Of a stretch of 64,000 bases of DNA, positions 1 through 8,651 are shown in pieces. The position numbers and the translations under genes are program-made. The notes beneath the pieces were generated by a model. That model had not been told where the DNA came from, ran no database searches, and worked only from the letters and a program-made list of their open reading frames with translations. Location of the stretch: IMG/VR virus record IMGVR_UViG_3300024354_000017, positions 19,280-83,279 of that record; one strand, 5' to 3'. The first letter of the stretch is position 1. Each line of letters starts with the position of its first letter. Source of the DNA: a virus.

Positions 1-1070
1 AAGCATTTGATATTTCTAAATTTAGAAAGTCAATTACTAAGTCTATTGACGGTCTTAGTATTGGCTTTAACGACCCTACTGATTGGGTCAGCACAGGCAA
101 TTTTGCCTTAAACTATTTGATCAGCGGCGATTTCCATAAAGGGGTTCCGTTGGGAAAAGTGACTGTATTTGCCGGTGAATCAGGTGCAGGTAAATCATAT
201 ATCTGTTCCGGTAACCTTATCAAGGCAGCACAGGCACAGGGAATTTATCCTATCTTGATCGATACAGAAAATGCTCTTGACGAAGATTGGCTCAAGGCAT
301 TAGGCGTCGATACTTCAGAAGATAAGTTGCTAAAACTTAATATGGCAATGATCGATGATGTAGCAAAGACCATTACAGAATTTGTTGCTGAATATAAAAC
401 AATGCCAGAGGATACTCGTCCTAAAGTATTGTTTATCCTTGACTCTTTAGGTATGTTGCTTACTCCAACAGATGTTAATCAGTTTGAAGCAGGTGATTTG
501 AAAGGCGATATGGGTCGTAAGCCTAAGGCATTGACAGCACTTGTTCGTAACTGTGTTAATATGTTTGGATCACTTAACATTGGCCTGGTTGCAACTAATC
601 ACACATACGCTTCACAAGATATGTTTGATCCAGATGACAAGATTTCAGGTGGTCAGGGCTTTATCTACGCTAGCTCTATTGTAGTTGCTATGCGTAAGTT
701 AAAGTTAAAAGAAGATGAAGATGGTAACAAGATTTCAGAAGTTAAGGGTATTCGTGCCGCTTGTAAGATTATGAAAACTCGTTATGCTAAACCATTTGAA
801 AGTGTACAAGTGAAGATTCCTTATGAAACAGGTATGAATCCATATAGTGGACTGGTAGATCTGGCAGAAGAAAAAGGTCTTCTAAAGAAAGAAGGTAACA
901 GTCTTGTTTACACAACTAAAGATGGTGAAATCATCAAACAGTTCCGCAAAGCCTGGGAAAGAAATGAAAATGGTGGCTTAGATGCTATTATGTCTGACAT
1001 TTCAAAACATGGTGAAAATTCCGTTTCTGAGATAACTACTAATGTCGAACCTGAAACGGAGAGCGTATAA
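1..1070 (+). CDS. uvsX: UvsX, T4-type RecA-like recombinase (5' end cut by window)
   Basis: Strand-exchange ATPase that loads on single-stranded DNA for phage recombination-dependent replication and repair. The reading frame is open from base 3, upstream of the first in-window start-like codon, so the N-terminus lies outside the window. The residues read there (SIDGLSIGFNDP, then STGNFALNYLISGDF) follow T4 UvsX closely. The Walker A motif GESGAGKS is at about 171-197 and a Walker B-type strand (VLFILDS) follows. About 356 codons are present against roughly 390 in T4, so only a short piece is missing. The next gene overlaps by one base (TAATG), indicating co-transcription. Confidence 0.95.
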   Translation, partial: AFDISKFRKSITKSIDGLSIGFNDPTDWVSTGNFALNYLISGDFHKGVPLGKVTVFAGESGAGKSYICSGNLIKAAQAQGIYPILIDTENALDEDWLKALGVDTSEDKLLKLNMAMIDDVAKTITEFVAEYKTMPEDTRPKVLFILDSLGMLLTPTDVNQFEAGDLKGDMGRKPKALTALVRNCVNMFGSLNIGLVATNHTYASQDMFDPDDKISGGQGFIYASSIVVAMRKLKLKEDEDGNKISEVKGIRAACKIMKTRYAKPFESVQVKIPYETGMNPYSGLVDLAEEKGLLKKEGNSLVYTTKDGEIIKQFRKAWERNENGGLDAIMSDISKHGENSVSEITTNVEPETESV

Positions 1071-1315
1071 TGAAAGAAGACTTAATTGCAGATCTTTGGT
1101 CTGTTGTTGTTGAGGTAATTCCAGAAAAACAACGTGCCAATGTGGCAGCAGACTTTGTCAACACTTTAATGGACTATGGTATTAAAGAATCAACTTTAGA
1201 TAGTCTATTAGGGGTTGACCCTTACCTAGATAATGCTATAGAATATGTTATCGATGGTGAGGAGATTGAAAGTGATGAGGAAGAAAATTACGGTTACGAT
1301 GACGACGAGGAATAA
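1070..1315 (+). CDS. Small acidic phage protein between uvsX and uvsY-like gene
   Basis: 81-residue protein of unknown function. The C-terminal third is strongly acidic (runs of D and E ending DDDEE), and the N-terminal half looks helical. It overlaps the uvsX stop by one base and ends directly before the next ATG, so it is translated within the uvsX-uvsY-like operon. Acidic tails are common in phage DNA mimics and in partners of DNA-binding proteins, but nothing here proves such a role. Confidence 0.75.
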   Translation: MKEDLIADLWSVVVEVIPEKQRANVAADFVNTLMDYGIKESTLDSLLGVDPYLDNAIEYVIDGEEIESDEEENYGYDDDEE

Positions 1316-1771
1316 ATGAATTGGTATGATCGAGTTTCAAAGGATATTTCAAATATTCCAGATGCTGTGGCTTATTATGAAGCCCAATTAACTGAGGCAA
1401 AACAAGATGCCCGTATAGCGGGGAACATCGAGAAAGCGTCTGCGCAGATGCCCGGCATTGTTGAAAATCGATTTAATCAACTTCAAGAAATTGAAGCAAT
1501 TTTAGAATACCTAAACATTGAACTTCGTCGGCTTCGTAGTCAACATTTTCGTAAGTATCTTGAAAACTATCAACGTAGCCTCTCCTCTAGAGATTGTGAA
1601 AAATTTGTAGAGGGCGAGGCCGACGTTGTAGACTTTGAAAAAATTATCAATGACTTTGCCCTACTTAGAAATAAGTGGTTGGGTATTATCAAAGCATTAG
1701 ATCAAAAACAATGGCATCTAAGCAACATTGTTAAACTACGTGTAGCTGGTTTAGAAGACGCTACTCTTTAA
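1316..1771 (+). CDS. uvsY: UvsY-like recombination mediator
   Basis: 151-residue, mostly helical protein directly downstream of uvsX. T4 UvsY (137 aa) loads UvsX onto gp32-coated single-stranded DNA. The match is by size, position and overall character; I recall similar C-terminal segments (LLRNKWLGI, NIVKLRVAGL) in UvsY-annotated proteins of marine T4-like phages. Charged residues are spread evenly and there is no signal peptide or membrane segment. The start follows the preceding TAA immediately. Assignment to UvsY is an inference; a different conserved T4-like protein remains possible. Confidence 0.55.
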   Translation: MNWYDRVSKDISNIPDAVAYYEAQLTEAKQDARIAGNIEKASAQMPGIVENRFNQLQEIEAILEYLNIELRRLRSQHFRKYLENYQRSLSSRDCEKFVEGEADVVDFEKIINDFALLRNKWLGIIKALDQKQWHLSNIVKLRVAGLEDATL

Positions 1772-2562
1772 AACCTCATACCAGGAAATACAGTTTTCTT
1801 AACCTGGTTATTATCGTGATCCATAGTTTTAAATAAATCAAATGGTAGATCTAATTGTTTGCATAGGTCTGCCATTGCTTTTGTGTCTTTAGGCAAACAC
1901 ATTCCTCCATACCCTCGCATTTCTGGTCCGCAGCTAAGATAATCAGGACTTGATGTTTTTCTTAATAAAAAAGTTTCTAATACTTTGTCGTAGTCTGAAT
2001 TTAGTTTATCACAGACTTCGTACATAACGTTTGCAAATACTACTCGCAAAGCATTAAAAGTGTTTGAATAATACTTTAATATCTCTGCTTCAGTGGGCGT
2101 CATTCTAACTGTATTCTTAGGAAGCCAAGAATGTGCTTCACAGACCTTGTGCCAGGACCTGTCTGTATAACATCCTACTGCTAGTACATCGTGATTTCTT
2201 ACAAAATCTTCTAGGGCAGATCGTTCTCTTAAAAATTCAGGAACAAAGCAAATATCTTTATCATTATATTTTTCAATTATAGATTGTGTGGTTCCTGGCA
2301 CCGATGTTGATTTAAGAGCGATCACACCCTGATATTTTAAATTTTTTAAATTAGATATTGTTTGATGCACAATTGACAAATCGCATTCGCCATTTTCACC
2401 CGACGGTGTTGGCACACAAACAAATACAATTTCAGTATCCAATACACTATCGATAGTTGTATTAAATTTAGGATCGTGTTTAGTTACATCGTGTCCTAAC
2501 ATCTTAAATCCTTCACCAACAGCACTACCTACTGCTCCCCAACCAATAATTCCTATTTTCAT
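1768..2562 (-). CDS. Short UDP-glucose/GDP-mannose dehydrogenase family protein
   Basis: 264-residue NAD-dependent nucleotide-sugar dehydrogenase. The Rossmann motif GWGAVGSAVG lies at residues 7-16. FVCVPTPS and ALKSTSVPGTT correspond to conserved family segments, and the catalytic cysteine sits in GYGGMCLPKDT near the C-terminus. Family members are usually about 400 aa; this one stops shortly after the central helical domain and lacks the C-terminal nucleotide-binding domain, so activity on UDP-glucose is uncertain. It is co-transcribed behind the epimerase gene, with a 4-base overlap (2559-2562), and both belong to the phage sugar cluster. Confidence 0.85.
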   Translation of the reverse strand: MKIGIIGWGAVGSAVGEGFKMLGHDVTKHDPKFNTTIDSVLDTEIVFVCVPTPSGENGECDLSIVHQTISNLKNLKYQGVIALKSTSVPGTTQSIIEKYNDKDICFVPEFLRERSALEDFVRNHDVLAVGCYTDRSWHKVCEAHSWLPKNTVRMTPTEAEILKYYSNTFNALRVVFANVMYEVCDKLNSDYDKVLETFLLRKTSSPDYLSCGPEMRGYGGMCLPKDTKAMADLCKQLDLPFDLFKTMDHDNNQVKKTVFPGMRF

Positions 2563-3416
2563 ATTAAGCTCTCAACAGTTTTCTTTAATCCGTCTTTCAA
2601 TGATGTATATTCTGTAAATCCGGTTAATTTTTTCATCAGGGTAGTATCGGGGCAACGTCTTTTTGCACTACCTTTTGGACCTGGAAGTATTTCTAATTTC
2701 TCCGGATCTACTCCCATTATGTCTAAAATAATTCTTGCTACTTCAGCAATTTCATTTTCTTCTTGTCTGCCTACGTTAACTATATAATTTTTATTATTTG
2801 TCACTAGTCTATGAGTTATTTCAACAGCATCGTCGATATAACAAAAACTTCTTGTATCATTGCCTTTGATATAATACTCACCTTTGGCAACACGTTCAAC
2901 AAATTCGCTGATGAAATGATCTACCTGACCAGGACCGTAGATATTAAAGTATCTAATAATTAACCAATCTAATCCAGAATTAGCAACTAAGTTTTCTCCT
3001 AGTGCTTTTGGTAAACTATAGCTCCAGCGAGGATTGATCACATCTTCAAACATCACAGGAACTGATTCATCAGTGGGAACTGGATATAGTCCTTTATCAA
3101 TAGCACCATTAAAAATTTCACAAGTGCTTGTAAAAACAAATTTAGTATCTGTACCTTTATATCTATTAATTAAATTAAATGTTGGTAAAGTATTATTAAA
3201 TGCAACTTCAGTTGGTTTTTCGTAGAACAGTTTGGTTCCATTGGTCGCGGCCATATGAACAACGACATCACAATTTGGAGAAGAATTTGTTATGTCTGGT
3301 AAACAAAGGTCTTGGCCTTCTCTTTTATCAAATACTACGGTTTCGTGTTTATCTTTAATTAAATTATAATAATGGCTACCAATAAATCCTCTATGGCCTG
3401 TAAGTAATATTTTCAT
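2559..3416 (-). CDS. NAD-dependent epimerase/dehydratase (extended SDR)
   Basis: 285-residue nucleotide-sugar epimerase or dehydratase. The N-terminal GHRGFIGS is the GxxGxxG dinucleotide-binding motif, TSTCEIF matches the SDR serine region, and YSLPKALGE carries the YxxxK catalytic pair. RYFNIYGPGQ is also typical of the family. The exact substrate cannot be read from sequence. A late-type TAAATA box ends five bases before the ATG. The gene is first in a two-gene minus-strand operon facing the divergent glycosyltransferase gene. Confidence 0.88.
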   Translation of the reverse strand: MKILLTGHRGFIGSHYYNLIKDKHETVVFDKREGQDLCLPDITNSSPNCDVVVHMAATNGTKLFYEKPTEVAFNNTLPTFNLINRYKGTDTKFVFTSTCEIFNGAIDKGLYPVPTDESVPVMFEDVINPRWSYSLPKALGENLVANSGLDWLIIRYFNIYGPGQVDHFISEFVERVAKGEYYIKGNDTRSFCYIDDAVEITHRLVTNNKNYIVNVGRQEENEIAEVARIILDIMGVDPEKLEILPGPKGSAKRRCPDTTLMKKLTGFTEYTSLKDGLKKTVESLI

Positions 3417-3421
3417 AGAAA

Positions 3422-3427
3422 TATTTA
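3422..3427 (-). promoter_or_regulatory. Late-type promoter box TAAATA for the epimerase operon
   Basis: On the minus strand the sequence reads CGATAAATATTTCTATG; the box is five bases from the start codon. It matches the core of the T4 late promoter TATAAATA. It lies beside an oppositely directed box serving the plus-strand gene. Confidence 0.6.
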
Positions 3428-3432
3428 TCGAC

Positions 3433-3438
3433 TAAATA
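3433..3438 (+). promoter_or_regulatory. Late-type promoter box TAAATA for the plus-strand sugar operon
   Basis: GACTAAATATGAG, 26 bases before the ATG at 3465. It forms a divergent pair with the box at 3422-3427. Confidence 0.6.
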
Positions 3439-3464
3439 TGAGCAGTTAATAGAATTGGACTACA

Positions 3465-4205
3465 ATGCGATCTTTTAGAGTAGTGACTACACAACATAAA
3501 CCTTACTATGACCTTATCGGTAAGGAATGTATTCAATCCTTTTTGAAATATTGGCCTAAAGAGGTTTCAATCGAATTATGGGCAGAAAATTTTGAACCCG
3601 ACATAACAGACCCTAGATTAATAATTAAAGATTTTAATAAAATAAATCCTAGATTTGAAAACTTTAAACAATTAATGTTTTCGTCAACAACAAATGACAA
3701 AGTATTATCTAAGAAAACATTTTGGCTAAAAGGACACGTAGTTTTAACAGCTCTTGAAACTTTTGATTCCGATGTGTTTATATGGTTAGACAGTGATGTA
3801 ATAACTCATAATTATGTTACCATTGAATATTTGAATTCTTTAATTCCAGAAGACACATTAGCTGTTGATGTTCCTGCAGGAGGAAAAGGTCGTGATAAAG
3901 AAGCAGAAACAGGATTTTTTGGATTAAATCTAAAAATGAAAGAATCAAAATCTGTTATCGATTACTATAGAGAATATCATACAACACTAAAAATGTTAGA
4001 TACACCTAGATATATGGAAACATCCGTATGGTGGTCGGCTATAAAAAATTCAGGTGCAAAAGCTAATCATTTAAAAACATCTAAGGATCATTTGATGCCG
4101 TTTATGTATACTGAATTAGCTCAATATATGCGTCATTGGGTAGCACAAAAAAATAAGGCTAATTATTCTAAAGGCAGCAGAGAAAAAACTCAGGAAGAAC
4201 AATGA
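3465..4205 (+). CDS. GT-A-type glycosyltransferase-like protein
   Basis: 246 residues. The segment FIWLDSDVITH carries a DxD metal/nucleotide-sugar motif in a hydrophobic strand, as in GT-A glycosyltransferases. The N-terminal layout (VVTTQHKPYYDLIGKECIQSFLKYWP) is shared with the genes at 8648 and 9373, so these are diverged paralogues. First gene of a plus-strand operon that runs with 1-4 base overlaps to about 9.4 kb. Donor and acceptor are unknown; a role in decorating virions or host envelope is inference from the cluster. Confidence 0.75.
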   Translation: MRSFRVVTTQHKPYYDLIGKECIQSFLKYWPKEVSIELWAENFEPDITDPRLIIKDFNKINPRFENFKQLMFSSTTNDKVLSKKTFWLKGHVVLTALETFDSDVFIWLDSDVITHNYVTIEYLNSLIPEDTLAVDVPAGGKGRDKEAETGFFGLNLKMKESKSVIDYYREYHTTLKMLDTPRYMETSVWWSAIKNSGAKANHLKTSKDHLMPFMYTELAQYMRHWVAQKNKANYSKGSREKTQEEQ

Positions 4206-4780
4206 AATCAACAGCCCAAGCATATCAAGATTTATTCGTATATTCTTTATTCGGTAATAATGGAACATACATTGAAGTTGGTGCTCATAAACCAATAAAA
4301 AACAGTAACACTTATAATTTAGAAGTAACGTGCGGCTGGAAAGGATTTGGCATAGAATTCAATGATTCTTTAAAAGAGTTTTGGGAAAAATCTCCTGAAA
4401 GAAAAAATAAAATTTATTGGGAAGATGCATTGACATTTAATTACATCAATGCATTAACAGAAAATCTTTTACCAACACACATAAATTATTTGTCTTGTGA
4501 TATAGAACCTCCAGAAAATACATTTAATGCTCTTAAGAATATTGTTGGTCAAGGAATTACTTTTGATATAATTACATTTGAACACGATTTATATAATTCA
4601 ACAGTTGACTATAATTTAATTGCTACTGAGTTTTTATTAAACAACGGGTATAAAGTAGCAGTTACCGATGTATATTATAAAAAAGAAGAAAATTTATTCG
4701 AAACATGGTTTTTAAAAGACAACATAGAATTTAAAACTTGTTCGTTTAATGAATGGAAAGAAAGAACAAATTTGTTATGA
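4202..4780 (+). CDS. FkbM-like SAM-dependent methyltransferase
   Basis: 192 residues. YIEVGAHKP followed by an NT..LE...GWKG..IE arrangement is the FkbM-type methyltransferase pattern (SAM-binding loop, then the strand holding the acidic ribose-binding residue). Members O-methylate sugars and lipids. It overlaps its upstream glycosyltransferase by 4 bases and its downstream cytidylyltransferase by 4 bases, so sugar methylation is the likely role. The acceptor is unknown. Confidence 0.7.
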   Translation: MKSTAQAYQDLFVYSLFGNNGTYIEVGAHKPIKNSNTYNLEVTCGWKGFGIEFNDSLKEFWEKSPERKNKIYWEDALTFNYINALTENLLPTHINYLSCDIEPPENTFNALKNIVGQGITFDIITFEHDLYNSTVDYNLIATEFLLNNGYKVAVTDVYYKKEENLFETWFLKDNIEFKTCSFNEWKERTNLL

Positions 4781-5538
4781 AAAAAATTGTTTTAATTACC
4801 GGAGGCTTTGATCCTCTACATTCTGGTCATATTGCTTATTTTAAAGCAGCAAAGGCATTGGGTGATATTTTAGTTGTAGGCGTAAATTCTGACGCTTGGC
4901 TAACACGCAAAAAAGGTGCTCCTTTTATGCCTTATATGGAACGTGCATCAATTGTACGGAATATAGTTGGTGTAGATTTTGTTATAGACTTTAATGACAG
5001 TGACGGTAGTGCTAAACACGCCATACAAATGGTGCGTCAAAGTTATCCTCAAGAACGTATTATTTTTGCCAACGGTGGAGATAGAACCAAAGAAAATATT
5101 CCCGAAATGGACATCAAAGACGACAACCTAGAATTTGTGTTTGGTGTTGGCGGAGAAGATAAAAAGAATTCTAGTTCTTGGATTTTACAGGAATGGAAAG
5201 CACCTAAGACTGAACGTCAATGGGGTTACTATCGTGTTCTGCACGAAGTTCCTGGAATGAAAGTTAAGGAACTAACAGTTAATCCAGGTTGCAAATTATC
5301 AATGCAAAGACATAAGTATCGTTCAGAATATTGGATAGTGAGTGAAGGTAGAGCCGATGTTAACAAAATGATGGACAGCGGTTACTCGTTGCCGACTGCT
5401 AGATTAGAATTGCACGACGAAGAAGATATTCCAGTCGGACAATGGCACCAATTAACAAACCCTTACGATGTGCCTTGTAGAATTGTAGAAATTCAATACG
5501 GTGAGCGTTGCGAAGAAGAGGACATAGAAAGAAAATGA
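4777..5538 (+). CDS. Cytidylyltransferase-like domain fused to a cupin (sugar isomerase-type)
   Basis: 253 residues using the ATG at 4777, which overlaps the previous stop (ATGA); an in-frame ATG at 4753 is less likely. Residues 1-130 form a nucleotidyltransferase: GGFDPLHSGHIAYF carries the HxGH motif of the HldE/TagD superfamily. After a linker, about residues 145-250 form a cupin like that of type II mannose-6-phosphate isomerases (KLSMQRHKYRSEYWIVSEG and GQWHQLTNP). Such a fusion would join nucleotide-sugar activation to isomerisation or product binding; the sugar is unknown. Within the phage sugar operon. Confidence 0.8.
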   Translation: MKKIVLITGGFDPLHSGHIAYFKAAKALGDILVVGVNSDAWLTRKKGAPFMPYMERASIVRNIVGVDFVIDFNDSDGSAKHAIQMVRQSYPQERIIFANGGDRTKENIPEMDIKDDNLEFVFGVGGEDKKNSSSWILQEWKAPKTERQWGYYRVLHEVPGMKVKELTVNPGCKLSMQRHKYRSEYWIVSEGRADVNKMMDSGYSLPTARLELHDEEDIPVGQWHQLTNPYDVPCRIVEIQYGERCEEEDIERK

Positions 5539-6215
5539 TTAGAATATTCATTGGGTACGATCCTCGTGAAGCCGTGGCGTTTCACGTGTGTTCGAACAGT
5601 ATTATTAGACAGGCTAGTTGCCCTGTTAGTATTACTCCCCTGGCGTTGAATACATTCAATGAGTACAAAGAAACACACAGCGATGGTAGTAATCAATTTA
5701 TCTACTCTAGATTCTTAACACCTGCCCTATCGGACTTTATGGGCTGGGCTATATTTGTCGACGGCGATATGATTTTAAGAGATGATATTTTAAAATTATG
5801 GAATCTAAGAGACGAGTCAAAGGCAGTAATGGTAGTCAAACACGACTATAAAACTAAGATGACAGAAAAATATCTAGGCAGTAAGAACGAAGACTATCCT
5901 AGAAAAAATTGGTCTAGTGTTATCTTATGGAATTGCAGCCATCCTAAAAATAGAATCTTAACACCTAACTTCATTGAAAAATCTACAGGTGCACAGCTAC
6001 ATAGATTTACTTGGTTAGAAGACAATGACATTGGCGAATTGCCTAAAGAATGGAACTGGCTGGATGTCGAATATGATTATAACCCAGATGCAAAATTAGT
6101 TCATTATACGTTAGGTACACCTTGCTTCCACGAATTTGCACATCAAGGAAGTTTTTCAGGCGAATGGCATCTTGAAAGAATTTATGCAGATTGGTGTCAA
6201 CAAAGGAATCTATGA
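5535..6215 (+). CDS. GT8-like glycosyltransferase
   Basis: 226 residues from the ATG at 5535, which overlaps the previous TGA. The N-terminus IRIFIGYDPREAVAFHVC and the strand WAIFVDGDMILRDD (DxD) match phage and bacterial GT-A proteins related to GT8. Late HYT and a histidine-rich end (GTPCFHEF) are consistent with metal-dependent transfer. The upstream reading continues without a stop to 5508, but the overlap start fits the operon's pattern. Confidence 0.75.
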   Translation: MIRIFIGYDPREAVAFHVCSNSIIRQASCPVSITPLALNTFNEYKETHSDGSNQFIYSRFLTPALSDFMGWAIFVDGDMILRDDILKLWNLRDESKAVMVVKHDYKTKMTEKYLGSKNEDYPRKNWSSVILWNCSHPKNRILTPNFIEKSTGAQLHRFTWLEDNDIGELPKEWNWLDVEYDYNPDAKLVHYTLGTPCFHEFAHQGSFSGEWHLERIYADWCQQRNL

Positions 6216-7042
6216 ACAATTGGTTATTTTTAAGCAAAGACGGCCAGGACGAATATATTAATATGTTTGCTATCGGCACCGGAGGAAGAGTGGTGTCGAC
6301 TGAAGATTTTATCTTTGAAGATTCCGAAGATCCTATTGTGATGAGAGGAATATTAAAAAAGAAAATAATTCAACAATGCTGGCGTGAACAACGAGATTTT
6401 TATTTTATTGACACTGGATATTTAGGAAATCAAAAAAGTCCTGTAAATCCAATGGGTTGGAAATACTATCATAGAATTGTAAAAAACGATTTGCAATACG
6501 AAGGAGATATAATTCCTAGACCTAATGATAGATTTAAACAGTTAGCTATTCCGATTAGCGATTGGAAAAAAGGCGGAAGAAAAGTTTTAATTGCTGCACC
6601 CGATGAAAAACCTATGAGGTTCTACGGATTAGATCGAGAACAATGGTTGGAAGAAACTATAGAAACAATTAAGAAATATACCGATAGACCGATTGTTGTT
6701 AGGGATAGAGTTAAGAGTAGATTAGATCGTGTAATTCATAATACACTAAAAGAAGCTCTCGATGACGATGTTCATTGCCTAGTTACTTTTAATAGTAATT
6801 CTGCAACTGAGTCAGTCCTACACGGAATACCAGCATTTATACTTGCTCCAAGCCATGCGGCTAGTCCAGTAACATTAAGAGACTTAAGCAAGATTGAAAA
6901 TCCGTATTATGCAGACAAGGATAAAGTTTATGCTTGGGCTTGTCATCTAGCATATCTGCAATATCATAACAACGAACTTAGAGATGGTTCTGCAAAAAAG
7001 ATGTTAGAAGAAACATATGAGTTAATAAAGGAACATAGATGA
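6212..7042 (+). CDS. GT-B-like sugar protein, paralogue 1 of 3
   Basis: 276 residues from ATG 6212 (overlaps the previous TGA). I do not recognise a named family. The C-terminal half has RPIVVRDR, then TFNSNSATESVLHGIPAFI and LSKIENPYY. The same order (RPH/R basic strand, N-S/A-S/P-x-V/E-x-A-I/L-x-G-I/V-P, then 'IENP') recurs in the proteins at 7719 and 10618. That is the arrangement of the donor-binding half of capsule-type GT-B glycosyltransferases. The shared 'E-S/A..G-I-P' loop is the best evidence for function. Confidence 0.65.
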   Translation: MNNWLFLSKDGQDEYINMFAIGTGGRVVSTEDFIFEDSEDPIVMRGILKKKIIQQCWREQRDFYFIDTGYLGNQKSPVNPMGWKYYHRIVKNDLQYEGDIIPRPNDRFKQLAIPISDWKKGGRKVLIAAPDEKPMRFYGLDREQWLEETIETIKKYTDRPIVVRDRVKSRLDRVIHNTLKEALDDDVHCLVTFNSNSATESVLHGIPAFILAPSHAASPVTLRDLSKIENPYYADKDKVYAWACHLAYLQYHNNELRDGSAKKMLEETYELIKEHR

Positions 7043-7722
7043 ACTTAAATTTTATTACCAGTCTTTCTAAAGAATATTGGGAAGGAACAGGAAAATTTTG
7101 TCTAAAGACTTGGAAAAATTTTCCAGGCACAGTGACAGTTTATATCGATCAACAAGAAGGTGACATAGCCTGGATCAATGAACTACCATCATCCTTTGTT
7201 AAAAAATTAGTTCGTGTTCCTAATCTAAATTTAGAAGATAGAGATTCTACAAAAATTAGAAAATTCTGGGGTAAAGCCTGCGCCCAGATATCTGCAATGA
7301 GAGAACGAGGTAAAGATGAAAGAATAGTTTGGATAGATGCTGACGTTGAACAAACAGCATCCACTTTACCAGAATCTATTTTTTCTTTTAGTTTTATGGA
7401 ACCAATTGCAATGTTAAACTCCGGTGACGGCGAAGACTGTTGGGAATCCGGCATAGTTGTTTTTAATCAAACTGCCGATAAGATCGATTTGGTTGTTAGA
7501 AAATATGAAAATATGTATCTAAATCAAGATAACTTGTTTAGTCTATGGAAACCTTACGATGCACAGGCATTAGGTGCTGTGGCAATGGAAAGAGGATTTT
7601 TAAATTTATGCAAGAAAAAATGTCCTAATGCAGAAGCATTAGCTAATAGTCACTTTGCTCCATATTTTAAACATTGGATTAATAAAGATAATAAAAAATT
7701 ATTAATTGAAAAGAATAAATGA
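7039..7722 (+). CDS. GT-A-type glycosyltransferase-like protein
   Basis: 227 residues. The strand RIVWIDADVEQT carries a DxD motif, and ESGIVVFNQ matches the region that usually follows in GT-A enzymes. The first residues (LNFITSLSKEYWEGTGKFCLKTW) resemble the N-termini of the other GT-A proteins here. Overlaps both neighbours by 4 bases. Confidence 0.7.
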   Translation: MNLNFITSLSKEYWEGTGKFCLKTWKNFPGTVTVYIDQQEGDIAWINELPSSFVKKLVRVPNLNLEDRDSTKIRKFWGKACAQISAMRERGKDERIVWIDADVEQTASTLPESIFSFSFMEPIAMLNSGDGEDCWESGIVVFNQTADKIDLVVRKYENMYLNQDNLFSLWKPYDAQALGAVAMERGFLNLCKKKCPNAEALANSHFAPYFKHWINKDNKKLLIEKNK

Positions 7723-8651
7723 CAACAGTAGCGGTATACCACGGTTCTGTACCAAACAAAAAGAGCCAAGAAAAAATTGATCTTTTAAGATACTTCTCTG
7801 AAGGTGCTAGAAGAACAGGATCAATAGTCTACGACTATCTTGATCACTCTTATCGACCATCGGATGTGGCCATTATACAAGGTTGGGTCGCTCCCGGTCG
7901 GCCAACTGGTAAGCATTTACTCTTAAGAAATACTGTTATTCAACAACAACTTAAAAATAAAAGACACGTAATAGGTGTTGACAGCAATTTATTTCTTTAT
8001 AAAAATAAAGAAAATCCTTTGCATTATCTCAGATACAGTTTTGATGGAATATTTCCTAATACAGGAATTTATTGTGATACGGAAATTGATCCATTTCGAT
8101 GGAAAAAAATTAGTCATAATTTAAAAATTCAACCTAAAGAGTGGAGAACTAACGGAGACCATATTTTGTTGTTGCTACAAAGAAACGGCGGATGGAGTAT
8201 GGGAAATCTTGATGTACAAGACTGGGCTAACGATGTTATAGCTCAGGTAAGACAATATTCCGATCGACACATAATTATACGACCACATCCTGGAGATAAA
8301 GATGCTATAAATTATCTTAATCCTAGACTAGGTAGATGTAAAATTAAATTTTCTAAAAGAATCACTCTTAGCTATAATAAAAATTTAGAAGATGATTTAG
8401 TAGATTGTTGGGCAGCAATTAATTATAATTCAAGTCCTGCTGTAGGAGCAGCGATTGAAGGTGTTCCTATTTTTGTAATGGATCCTGCCCGTAGTCAGTG
8501 CGCAGAAATTGCTAATACTGATTTATCTCAAATTGAAAATCCACAAATGCCCTATAGAGACAGATGGCTTGAACGATTAGCCATGTTTCATTGGAATTTT
8601 GACGAACTAAGATCCGGCGAATGCTGGAGCCATATGAAAAAATTTATATGA
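7719..8651 (+). CDS. GT-B-like sugar protein, paralogue 2 of 3
   Basis: 310 residues. RHIIIRPHPGDKD, INYNSSPAVGAAIEGVPIFV and LSQIENPQMPYRDRW give the same C-terminal sequence order as the proteins at 6212 and 10618. These are features of a GT-B nucleotide-sugar pocket or capsule-biosynthesis protein. The N-terminal half is less conserved and probably binds the acceptor. Confidence 0.65.
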   Translation: MTTVAVYHGSVPNKKSQEKIDLLRYFSEGARRTGSIVYDYLDHSYRPSDVAIIQGWVAPGRPTGKHLLLRNTVIQQQLKNKRHVIGVDSNLFLYKNKENPLHYLRYSFDGIFPNTGIYCDTEIDPFRWKKISHNLKIQPKEWRTNGDHILLLLQRNGGWSMGNLDVQDWANDVIAQVRQYSDRHIIIRPHPGDKDAINYLNPRLGRCKIKFSKRITLSYNKNLEDDLVDCWAAINYNSSPAVGAAIEGVPIFVMDPARSQCAEIANTDLSQIENPQMPYRDRWLERLAMFHWNFDELRSGECWSHMKKFI

